Source: Xanthobacteraceae bacterium (GTDB taxonomy: Bacteria > Pseudomonadota > Alphaproteobacteria > Rhizobiales > Xanthobacteraceae). From it: DNA of 64,000 bases. The position numbers and the translations under genes are program-made. Shown in pieces: positions 9,293-15,864 of the stretch. Location of the stretch: the NCBI GenBank assembly GCA_023954195.1, contig JAMLIK010000001.1:434001-498000 (forward strand), read 5' to 3'. The notes below the pieces were generated by a model. It did not search any database. It was not told where the DNA came from and saw nothing but the letters and a program-made list of their open reading frames with translations. The first letter of the stretch is position 1, and each line of letters begins with the position of its first letter.

Positions 9293-9739
9293 GTGAAGGT
9301 GCTCGAAGGTTCCGCCGTCATCATCGTTCGCAGCCGTCCGTCCAGCGCAATAGCGACTGGTCGAGATTCGGCCATGCCCCAGGGCCGACCGCTCGCCATC
9401 GAGATAACACCCGGACAACGCGGCGATCTTCGCGTCGTTCTGCCCCTTCTCTCCGGCTTGCCAGCGGCACGCTTATGCGCCGCCGATACCGCCTATGACA
9501 GCGACGGCTTTCGGCTCTTTCTGCTCGGCCGCGGGACAATCCCGGTCATCCCGAACAACCCCACGCGAAAGCGAACACATCCCTTCGACACCGAAGCCTA
9601 TAAGCTGCGCAACCGCATCGAGCGCATGTTTTGCAGGCTCAAGGATTGGCGCCGCATCGCAACCCGCTACGACAAGCTGGCGCGCAACTTCGAAGCGGCC
9701 ATCAATATCGCCGCCATCATAACTTGGTGGACCGATTGA
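9293..9739 (+). pseudogene. 5'-truncated IS5-family (IS427-like) transposase
   Basis: The frame ends in a clear IS5-family DDE transposase C-terminus: RPLAIEITPGQRGD, AADTAYDSDGF (second catalytic Asp region), VIPNNPTRKR, then IERMFCRLKDWRRIATRYDK (the DDE glutamate region) and a WW near the end. The N-terminal half, including the first catalytic Asp, is missing. The sequence before about 9370 does not read like the family's usual SRGGxTTKIH segment. I see no clear terminal inverted repeats. It is an inactive IS remnant lying opposite to the leftward genes of the element. Confidence 0.8.
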
Positions 9740-9748
9740 GTCTGGAGC

Positions 9749-9949
9749 CTAGACCACGACAGGTCCTCTTGATTGATACTTCTTGAGCAACACCAGCGGG
9801 AAAGACTCCTCCTGCAGGTTATTGTTGTCGTCAGTCCAAACGCAGATTCCATAGTCTGGATTCTCGTCATCAACGCGCATGAAAATCATCTTTTGTGTAC
9901 CGGTCTTGGATTGGACTTCTTCGCCCGGCTTAAACTGACATTCTGTCAT
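9749..9949 (-). CDS. YodC/DUF2158-like small protein
   Basis: The protein has 66 residues. The N-terminus FKPGEEVQSKTGTQKMIF matches the YodC-like pattern (FKxGDxVxLKSGGPxM). The middle VWTDDNNNLQEESFP matches the family's later segment, in which an aromatic strand is followed by LQEE-F. Members are short beta-barrel proteins of unknown function that are common on mobile elements. The ATG at 9949 is preceded by a good AGGAGG site. Directly upstream of that lies the 46-nt element shared with the other island. The gene is probably transcribed with the Arc-like gene 75 bp upstream, and the IS remnant lies just downstream. Confidence 0.75.
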   Translation of the reverse strand: MTECQFKPGEEVQSKTGTQKMIFMRVDDENPDYGICVWTDDNNNLQEESFPLVLLKKYQSRGPVVV

Positions 9950-9962
9950 TAGTTCCTCCTAA

Positions 9963-10031
9963 GGTTCCCGCAACCCTAAGTCACGGGAACCGGCCTAAGC
10001 AACCGGAATCGACCGAAGTGGGCTTCACTTC
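9963..10031 (-). promoter_or_regulatory. Shared leader element, copy 1, with upstream hairpin
   Basis: On the minus strand the order is as follows: a hairpin GAAGTG-aagcc-CACTTC (10031-10015), 6 nt, TTCCGGTTGC, 7 nt, GGTTCCCG, 5 nt, TAGGGTTG, CGGGAACC. It ends 13 nt before the ATG of the YodC-like gene and abuts its AGGAGG site. GGTTCCCG and CGGGAACC form an 8-bp stem. The 46-nt core (9963-10008) recurs at 25024-25069 with identical spacing. The hairpin overlaps the last codons of the Arc-like gene. Confidence 0.6.
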
Positions 10032-10357
10032 AACTCTCGCCGCATCCGCTGTCCGCCGAATACCTTTTCTTGCAATTCGATTACAGCGTCCTCTAACCGG
10101 ACTCCGGCATTGAAGAGGACGTCAACGATATCAAGTAGTTGTTTGTGTTTCTCTAGCTCTTCCTCGATGGCGTCCATTCGGCTGGGCTGTTCAAGGTGCT
10201 GCTCCAAAGCTGCAACAACTTCCGCTGTCATTGACCGCCCGTTGGACTCGGCAAGGGCGGATAGTCTGTCGCGCATCCCGTCTGGCAGGCGGACAATAAT
10301 TCGGTCTCTATCGTGGATACTATCTGATTGTTTTGCCACTACTGACCCCTCGGACAT
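10025..10357 (-). CDS. Arc-like ribbon-helix-helix regulator
   Basis: The protein has 110 residues. A segment around residues 20-50 (RIIVRLPDGMRDRLSALAES then NGRSMTAEVVAALE) is a textbook Arc/MetJ-type ribbon-helix-helix fold: a short beta strand with alternating residues, then helix A, the NGRSM turn and helix B. The C-terminal 50 residues form a charged helical region that may be coiled coil. It is likely a DNA-binding repressor of the element. A perfect 13-bp palindrome lies 20 bp upstream of its start and overlaps a probable -10 box, which suggests autoregulation. The ATG at 10357 has a good AAGGAAATT site. Confidence 0.85.
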   Translation of the reverse strand: MSEGSVVAKQSDSIHDRDRIIVRLPDGMRDRLSALAESNGRSMTAEVVAALEQHLEQPSRMDAIEEELEKHKQLLDIVDVLFNAGVRLEDAVIELQEKVFGGQRMRRELK

Positions 10358-10376
10358 AATTTCCTTGACCTTTCGG

Positions 10377-10413
10377 TGCCATTATGGCATATCGACACTT
10401 AAGGAACTGTCAA
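10377..10413 (-). promoter_or_regulatory. Promoter and palindromic operator of the Arc-like gene
   Basis: On the minus strand TTGACA (10413-10408) and TATGCC (10391-10386) are 16 bp apart and form a plausible sigma-70 promoter. The perfect palindrome TGCCATTATGGCA (10377-10389) covers the -10 box, a natural site for the ribbon-helix-helix repressor. The rightward gene starts at 10426, so the same dimer could also affect divergent transcription of the integrase operon. Confidence 0.6.
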
Positions 10414-10425
10414 GAGGTGTTGTGA

Positions 10426-10617
10426 ATGCCGCGTAGGAAGTCCAACGTAAATCAAGCCGATGTCCAGCGCATCATCCGCGCTTGTCAGCGTGAACAGGTT
10501 CCTTTCCAGATTACCTTGCAGCCCAACGGTGCCGCTGTCTTTGAGCCGTCAAACGCTCGTCAAGACATGGCGGATGACGCCGCGCCCGGTGCAGGATGGG
10601 AGACCGTTCACGGATGA
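10426..10617 (+). CDS. Small protein coupled to the integrase, possible recombination directionality factor
   Basis: The protein has 63 residues. The N-terminus (PRRKSNVNQADVQRIIRAC) looks like a basic patch followed by a helix, with QADVxRxIRA as in small proteins that often precede this integrase type in rhizobial islands. A short beta-like segment (FQITLQPNGAAVFEP) and an acidic tail follow. Its stop overlaps the integrase start as ATGA, so the two are co-translated. Position and size fit an excisionase-type accessory factor, but no helix-turn-helix is obvious, so that role is inferred from context only. The site AGAGGTG precedes the ATG. Confidence 0.6.
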   Translation: MPRRKSNVNQADVQRIIRACQREQVPFQITLQPNGAAVFEPSNARQDMADDAAPGAGWETVHG

Positions 10618-11714
10618 ATCGTAAAAACCCACGATACGTTCATGGGTTTGTAGATCGGCACGGAGGTCCGCGTTACTACCTCCGTAAGCCCGGTGCGAAG
10701 CGTGTTGCGCTTCCCGGCCTGCCATGGTCGCCAGAGTTTATGGCGGCCTATCAGGCGGCCTTAGATGCCGAATGGCAGGCACCGCAGATAGGTGCCAGCA
10801 GAACTAAGCCCGGCACAGTCAACGCGGCGCTCGTCAATTATTACAACTTCAACGCCGAGTTTAAGGCGTTCCAGCCCAGCACACAGAAGATGCGCCGCGC
10901 CATCCTTGAGCGGTTCCGCAATGAACACGGTGACCGTCCAATGGCCACAATGGACGAAAAGGCGGTTCGGGCGATACTGGCAAAGCGGTCACCGCTCGCG
11001 GCGCGAAACCTGCTCAAGACGCTGCGACACCTGATCCGCCACACCATCGAAATCGAGATGCGGAAGGATGACCCGACCGCCGCAATCAAAATCAAGGCAC
11101 CAAAGAGCGACGGCCACCACTCTTGGACGGATGCAGAAATCGCCAAGTATGAAGCGCGGCATCCGATAGGGACGCGGGCACGGCTGGCGCTGGCATTGCT
11201 GCTCTACACCGGCCAGCGTCGTGGCGATGTCGTCCGCATGGGGCGGCAACATGTCGTCAACAACATCCTGAGCCTGAAGCAGGAAAAGACAGGCAACCCA
11301 ATCGACATTCCAGTGAGACAGGAGATTTGGGAGGCGGCGAACGCGATGCCGAAATCCCATCAGCTTGCTTTTCTAGTCACCGATGCAGGCAACGCCTTCA
11401 CGGCGGCAGGCTTTGGAAACTGGTTTCGCGAATGCTGCAATGAAGCCGATCTTTCGCACTGTTCGGCTCACGGCCTACGGAAAGCCGCAGCAACACGGAT
11501 GGCTGAAAACGGTGCCACGACTGAGCAATTGAAAAGCTGGTTCGGATGGACTTCGGACAGTGAACCTAGCCGATACACAAAGGCTGCGAACCGCGCCCGC
11601 ATGGCGGCTGAGATAGCGGACAAGCTCAATCCAAGAACAGAAATTGGCAAACCGGCAATCCAGTTTGCCAAAACCAAAGCTAAGGCATTGAAATCAAAGC
11701 AGGTGAAATCATGA
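10614..11714 (+). CDS. Tyrosine site-specific integrase of the tRNA-Arg element
   Basis: The protein has 366 residues. The catalytic constellation is visible: Arg in TGQRRGDVVRMG, Lys in the beta-hairpin SLKQEKTGN, HGLRK as the H-x-x-R box, Trp replacing the usual third His in SWFGWTSDS, and the nucleophile Tyr in SRYTKA. The N-terminal half carries the arm- and core-binding domains. The ATG at 10614 overlaps the preceding stop (ATGA); an alternative start 18 bp upstream has no advantage. The stop codon lies one base from the tRNA-Arg gene, so the gene reads toward its own attachment site. It is apparently intact. Confidence 0.92.
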   Translation: MNRKNPRYVHGFVDRHGGPRYYLRKPGAKRVALPGLPWSPEFMAAYQAALDAEWQAPQIGASRTKPGTVNAALVNYYNFNAEFKAFQPSTQKMRRAILERFRNEHGDRPMATMDEKAVRAILAKRSPLAARNLLKTLRHLIRHTIEIEMRKDDPTAAIKIKAPKSDGHHSWTDAEIAKYEARHPIGTRARLALALLLYTGQRRGDVVRMGRQHVVNNILSLKQEKTGNPIDIPVRQEIWEAANAMPKSHQLAFLVTDAGNAFTAAGFGNWFRECCNEADLSHCSAHGLRKAAATRMAENGATTEQLKSWFGWTSDSEPSRYTKAANRARMAAEIADKLNPRTEIGKPAIQFAKTKAKALKSKQVKS

Positions 11715-11732
11715 GTGGCGATCCCGGCAGGA
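11715..11732. repeat. attR of the tRNA-Arg element (inside the tRNA 3' end)
   Basis: This is an exact copy of 8859-8876. It corresponds to the 3' end of tRNA-Arg, so integration leaves a complete tRNA gene. Confidence 0.85.
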
Positions 11733-11792
11733 TTCGAACCTGCAACCCGCGGAGTAGAAATCCGCTACTCTATCCAGTTGAGCTACGGGACC
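11716..11792 (-). tRNA. tRNA-Arg (anticodon TCT)
   Basis: This is a 77-nt cloverleaf including an encoded CCA. The acceptor stem GGTCCCG pairs with CGGGATC (one G-U), the anticodon stem GCGGA/TCCGC holds loop TTTCTAC, and the T-arm is GCAGG-TTCGAAT-CCTGC. The anticodon TCT reads AGA. Its 3' end is the attachment site of the adjacent integrative element. Confidence 0.95.
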
Positions 11793-11941
11793 GTGGCTTC
11801 GGTCTGTGTAGCATCGCCGTTAGCAAAAAGCCCGCGTCGGCGTCAAATATCGGCTGAAATGACGCTCGACAATTACGGCATTCCCTGTTGAATGGCGGCT
11901 CTCGCCTGCAACCATCAACAACCCTTTCGGAGAGCGACGCA

Positions 11942-12319
11942 ATGTTTTCCCACGTCATGATCGGCACCAACGACCTGGATCGGGCGAAGGCGTTTTACGA
12001 CAAGCTGCTCGGCACGCTCGGCATCCCGCCGGCCGTGGTCGACCGCCATCGGATTTTCTACCGCACCAAGACCGGCACCTTCGCGGTCTCCAAGCCGATC
12101 GACGGCAAGGCGGCGACGCACGCCAACGGCGGCACCATCGGCTTTCTGGCGAAATCCCCGGAAGAAGCCGACGCCTGGCATGCGACCGGCGTCGCCAATG
12201 GCGGCACCACCTGCGAGGACCCGCCGGGAGTACGCGACAACGGCACCGTCAAGTTCTACCTCGCCTATTTGCGCGATCCGGACGGCAACAAGCTGTGCGT
12301 CCTGCACCCGATGCGGTGA
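11942..12319 (+). CDS. VOC-superfamily (glyoxalase/bleomycin-resistance-like) protein
   Basis: The protein has 125 residues and is a single vicinal-oxygen-chelate domain. It opens with a beta strand carrying a His (FSHVMIGTNDLDRAKAFYD), the typical first metal-binding strand, and ends with YLRDPDGNKLCV, the strand that usually supplies the last ligand region. Glycine-rich loops and length fit small dioxygenase- or glyoxalase-like proteins. The substrate cannot be predicted. The ATG at 11942 has the site GGAGAGCGACGC. It stands alone between the tRNA and a terminator. Confidence 0.85.
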   Translation: MFSHVMIGTNDLDRAKAFYDKLLGTLGIPPAVVDRHRIFYRTKTGTFAVSKPIDGKAATHANGGTIGFLAKSPEEADAWHATGVANGGTTCEDPPGVRDNGTVKFYLAYLRDPDGNKLCVLHPMR

Positions 12320-12351
12320 CGCCCGGATTCCAGTTTATTCAAACGTCATTC

Positions 12352-12387
12352 GAGGGGATCCGGCGCACGGATCCCCTCTTTGCTTTT
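12352..12387 (+). terminator. Intrinsic terminator after the VOC gene
   Basis: A perfect 11-bp stem (GAGGGGATCCG and complement) with loop GCGCA is followed by TTTGCTTTT, starting 33 bp after the stop codon. Confidence 0.85.
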
Positions 12388-12485
12388 ACGCAACAAAATC
12401 GCGCTGACCAGTGGACCGGGATGCCGTCTGTCGCGTAGACAAGGGCAACTCAAATTCCCCGTTTCGGAGCAGGCCAAGGTTATCG

Positions 12486-12839
12486 ATGAGTGGATTCAAG
12501 GAGCCCGGCTTCGCCGATCGTCAAAAGGCGGCGCTGCAAGCCAGGAAGGACATTTTGAACAAGTTCCGCGCCCAGCCCGGCCCGGACGATCCCGCCGTCA
12601 AGCAGCGTCAGGCTGAACGCGCCGCGCAGGCCGCCGAGCGTGCCGAGGCCAGGCGGCTGCGCGAGGCCGTCAAGGCCGAAGCGGCCGCCCGCGAGGCCGA
12701 AGCTGCGCGCCTTGCCGCCGAGCAGATCGAACGCGAAAAGGCCGAGGCCGCCGCGCGCGAAGCCGCCCTCGAAGCGGAACGCAAGGCGGCGCGTGACGCG
12801 CGCTACGCCGCGCGCAAGGCGCGCGGCAAAAAGCGATAG
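12486..12839 (+). CDS. DUF6481-type Ala/Glu/Arg-rich small protein
   Basis: The protein has 117 residues. The N-terminus (FKEPGFADRQKAALQARK) is the recognisable conserved block of this alphaproteobacterial family. The rest is one long helix of A/E/R-rich heptad-like sequence, probably coiled coil, with a basic tail (ARKARGKKR). The function is unknown. The high charge and basic end suggest nucleic-acid or ribosome contact, but that is conjecture. The ATG at 12486 gives the conserved start; frames extending upstream lack the family sequence. Confidence 0.75.
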   Translation: MSGFKEPGFADRQKAALQARKDILNKFRAQPGPDDPAVKQRQAERAAQAAERAEARRLREAVKAEAAAREAEAARLAAEQIEREKAEAAAREAALEAERKAARDARYAARKARGKKR

Positions 12840-12862
12840 GTCGCGTCTCTCCCGCAGACAAA

Positions 12863-12888
12863 GTCGTCTCCGCCTGCGCGAGGACGAC
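12863..12888. repeat. Single REP unit, family A
   Basis: A short palindrome from GTCGTC to GACGAC with the CCGCCTGCGCG-type core seen in the paired elements at 17648, 39594 and 49340. It lies between the convergent DUF6481 and HMG-CoA lyase genes. Confidence 0.7.
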
Positions 12889-12932
12889 ACCGGGACGGCC
12901 CGATCCTGCGTGCGGCATTTCGAGGCAGACGC

Positions 12933-13850
12933 TCAGTCTTTTCCGGCTTTGGCCCGCTTGGCGTTCAGCGCCGACGCCACCCGGCTGACCGGCGGACGGC
13001 CGAGCAGCGCGCTCATGCGGTTGGTGGCGGCGAGCAGTTTCTCCATGTCCACCCCGGTCGAAATCCCCATGCCTTCCAGCATGTAGACCACGTCCTCGGT
13101 GGCGACGTTGCCGGTCGCGCCGGGCGCGTAAGGGCAGCCGCCGAGGCCGCCGGCGGCGGCGTCGATCACGAGGACACCCTCCTCCATCCCGGCATAGAGG
13201 TTGGCCAGCGCCTGCCCGTAGGTGTCGTGGAAGTGCATCGCCAGGTGTTCGGCCGGCACCTCGGCGGCGACCGCGCGCAACATCGCGCGGGCTTTCGCGG
13301 GGGTGCCGACGCCGATGGTGTCGCCGAGCGAAATCTCGTAGCAGCCGAGATCCCGCAGCGTCCTCGCGACGTCGGCCACCGCCGACGCCCTCACCTCGCC
13401 GTCGAACGGACAGCCGAGCACGCAGGAGACGTAGCCGCGCACCTTGACGCCATCGGCTTTGGCGCGAGCCAGCACCGGCTTGAAGCGCTCGATGGACTCC
13501 GCGATCGAACAGTTGATGTTGGCGCGGGAAAATCCTTCGGAAGCCGAGGCGAACACCGAGACCACCTTGGCGCCGGCGGCGACCGCGGCCTCATAGCCTT
13601 TCTCGTTCGGCACCAGAACGTGAAACTCGCCCCGCGGCAGCGCGGCCGAGACCGCGCGCAAGACCTGATCGGAGCCGACCATCTGCGGAATCGCCTTCGG
13701 CGACACGAACGCGCCGACCTCGCAGGTGGTGAGCCCCGCCTTAACCAGCGCCTCGACGAAGCCGATGCGCGCCTCGACGCTGACCGACACCTTTTCGTTT
13801 TGCAGGCCGTCGCGCGGCCCCATCTCGACGATCGCGACCCGCGCGCCCAT
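12933..13850 (-). CDS. mvaB: Hydroxymethylglutaryl-CoA lyase
   Basis: The protein has 305 residues with a DRE-TIM-type barrel. The start carries VEMGPRDGLQNE (metal and catalytic Arg/Asp region). HFHDTYGQAL supplies metal-binding His residues, and the catalytic-Cys signature is GGLGGCPYAPGATGN. It cleaves HMG-CoA to acetyl-CoA and acetoacetate, the last step of leucine degradation. It follows the methylcrotonyl-CoA carboxylase alpha gene by 5 bp on the same strand, so the three genes 17469 to 12933 form one catabolic operon. Isovaleryl-CoA dehydrogenase and the hydratase are not in this window. Confidence 0.95.
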   Translation of the reverse strand: MGARVAIVEMGPRDGLQNEKVSVSVEARIGFVEALVKAGLTTCEVGAFVSPKAIPQMVGSDQVLRAVSAALPRGEFHVLVPNEKGYEAAVAAGAKVVSVFASASEGFSRANINCSIAESIERFKPVLARAKADGVKVRGYVSCVLGCPFDGEVRASAVADVARTLRDLGCYEISLGDTIGVGTPAKARAMLRAVAAEVPAEHLAMHFHDTYGQALANLYAGMEEGVLVIDAAAGGLGGCPYAPGATGNVATEDVVYMLEGMGISTGVDMEKLLAATNRMSALLGRPPVSRVASALNAKRAKAGKD

Positions 13851-13855
13851 CCCGC

Positions 13856-15862
13856 TCAAGCCTCCGTTGGCTCGATCTCGGCGAGTTCGACGCCTTCCTG
13901 GACGATATCGCCGACGTTGCAGTTGATGCGCTTCACCCGGCCCGCGAACGGCGCGCGCAGGGTCTGCTCCATCTTCATCACTTCCAGCGTCAGGATCGGC
14001 GCGCCCTTCTCCAGCGTCTCGCCTTCCTTCGCCAGCAGCGCCACCACGGTGCCCGGCAACGGCGCGACGATGCGGTCCTCGCCGACGTGCTCGTCGTCGC
14101 CGCCGCTGAACGGATCGGCCCATGTGAACTCGAAGCGCCCGTTGCGGGTGCGGACATAGACGTCGCGGCCGTCGAGCACGGCGACGGCATGGCTGCGCGC
14201 GCCGTCGAGCGACACCGCGAAGGCACTGTCGCCCTCGGCGTTGAAAGCAAAATCGATCTGGCGGCCGTCGATCTCCAGCGCCGACGAGCCGCCGCCGTAG
14301 CGGCGGGCGATGGTCAGTTCGGTGCCGGGCCCTTGCCGGAAGGTAAACACGCGATGCCGCTGGCCGACCGGCATCCAGCCGTCGGTCTGCCACGGCGACT
14401 GCACGTCGGCGCGCATCTCTTGCCGCTCATGGGTGAGAATGGCGGCGACCGCGGCCGCCAGTTCCAGCGCGCCGGGCGCGGGCAGCTTCGGCGTGAGATC
14501 CTTCAGGTGCCGCTCGATGAAGCCGGTGTCGATCTTGTTCTTGCGGACATCGGGATGGGTGATGAGCGCCGACAGGAACGGGATGTTGGTGACGACGCCG
14601 CGCACGTCCATGTCTTCCAGCCCGCGATTGAGCCGGTCGATGGCGACGTCGCGGGTGGGCGCCCAGGCGATCACCTTGGCCAGCATGGCGTCGTAGTGCG
14701 GCGACACGTCGCTGCCCTGCCGGTAGCCGGCGTCGATGCGCAGGCCGCCGATCTCCTCCGGCGTCCGCCAGGTCTTGATGCGGCCGACCGAGGGCATGAA
14801 GTTCTTGTCGGGATTTTCCGCGTAGACCCGTGCCTCGATGGCGTGGCCGTTGAGTTTCAGTTGATCCTGCGTCATCGGCAGCTTTTCGCCGAAAGCCACG
14901 CGCAACTGCCACTCGACCAGATCGACGCCGCTAATCAGTTCGGTCACGGGATGCTCGACCTGCAAGCGCGTGTTCATCTCGATGAAAAACACTTCCTTGC
15001 CGTCGGAGACGAACTCGATGGTGCCCGCGCCGACGTAATTCACCGCGCCGGCCGCCTTGCGCGCCGCCTCGCAGACCTTTTCACGCTGCGCGCCGTTGAG
15101 GGTCGGCGATGGCGCTTCCTCGATCACTTTCTGATGACGACGCTGCAACGTGCATTCGCGCTCGAACAGCGACAGCAGATTGCCGTGGCTGTCGCCGATC
15201 ACCTGCACTTCAATGTGGCGCGGATTCTGGACGTATTTCTCGATCAGCATGCGGTCGTCGCCGAACGCCGCCTTGGCCTCGCGCCGCGCGCTCTCCAGCG
15301 CCGCCGTCAGTTCAGCCGCCGCGCGGACCACCCGCATGCCGCGTCCACCGCCGCCAGCCGACGCCTTGACCAGCACCGGGAAGCCCGCCTTCTCCGCCGC
15401 CGCCGCCAAGGTCGCGTCGTCCTGCGCCTCGCCGTGATAGCCCGGCACCAGCGGCACGCCGGCCTTTTCCATCAACAGTTTTGAGCCGGACTTCGAGCCC
15501 ATCGCGGTCATCATCTCGGCCGTCGGGCCGACGAACACCAGATTCGCGTCGGCGCAGGCTTGCGCGAATTCGGCGTTCTCGGACAAGAAGCCGTAGCCGG
15601 GATGGATCGCCTCCGCGCCGCTCTGTTTCGCCGCCGCCAGCACGCGCTCGATATTGAGGTAGCTGTCGCGCGCCCGCGCCGGACCCAGCAGCACGGCGTC
15701 GTCGGCCATGGCGACATGGACGGCGTCGGCGTCGGCCTCGGAATAGACCGCGACGCTGCGCAAGCCCATGGCGCGCGCGGTGCGGATGACGCGGCAGGCG
15801 ATCTCGCCGCGATTGGCGATCAGAAGCGTGCGGAAACGCCGGTAGTGCGCGGAAGCAGCCAT
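13856..15862 (-). CDS. mccA: Methylcrotonyl-CoA carboxylase, biotin-containing alpha subunit
   Basis: The protein has 668 residues. The biotin carboxylase domain begins LLIANRGEIACRVIRTA and contains the ATP-binding glycine loop KASAGGGGRGM and the FIEMNTRLQVEHPVTE active-site region. The C-terminal biotinyl domain has the biotinylated Lys in EVMKMEQ, near the end of the protein. It carboxylates 3-methylcrotonyl-CoA together with the beta subunit encoded just upstream (2-bp gap). Acyl-CoA carboxylases for propionyl- or geranyl-CoA look similar. The assignment rests on the HMG-CoA lyase neighbour. Confidence 0.92.
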   Translation of the reverse strand: MAASAHYRRFRTLLIANRGEIACRVIRTARAMGLRSVAVYSEADADAVHVAMADDAVLLGPARARDSYLNIERVLAAAKQSGAEAIHPGYGFLSENAEFAQACADANLVFVGPTAEMMTAMGSKSGSKLLMEKAGVPLVPGYHGEAQDDATLAAAAEKAGFPVLVKASAGGGGRGMRVVRAAAELTAALESARREAKAAFGDDRMLIEKYVQNPRHIEVQVIGDSHGNLLSLFERECTLQRRHQKVIEEAPSPTLNGAQREKVCEAARKAAGAVNYVGAGTIEFVSDGKEVFFIEMNTRLQVEHPVTELISGVDLVEWQLRVAFGEKLPMTQDQLKLNGHAIEARVYAENPDKNFMPSVGRIKTWRTPEEIGGLRIDAGYRQGSDVSPHYDAMLAKVIAWAPTRDVAIDRLNRGLEDMDVRGVVTNIPFLSALITHPDVRKNKIDTGFIERHLKDLTPKLPAPGALELAAAVAAILTHERQEMRADVQSPWQTDGWMPVGQRHRVFTFRQGPGTELTIARRYGGGSSALEIDGRQIDFAFNAEGDSAFAVSLDGARSHAVAVLDGRDVYVRTRNGRFEFTWADPFSGGDDEHVGEDRIVAPLPGTVVALLAKEGETLEKGAPILTLEVMKMEQTLRAPFAGRVKRINCNVGDIVQEGVELAEIEPTEA

Positions 15863-15864
15863 CG

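Larger units (their letters stand above)
8859..11732. mobile_element. 2.9-kb integrative element in tRNA-Arg(TCT)
   Basis: The element is bounded by an 18-bp exact direct repeat. The right copy is the 3' end of an intact tRNA-Arg gene, and the left copy has no tRNA attached. Inside are a tyrosine integrase whose gene ends one base from the tRNA, a small gene coupled to it, an Arc-like regulator, a YodC-like small protein and a 5'-truncated IS5-family transposase. Base composition is visibly less GC-rich than the flanking genes. The content is minimal, with no replication, structural or cargo genes recognised. It looks like a reduced island or satellite that still has an apparently complete integrase and both att sites. 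Confidence 0.85.
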
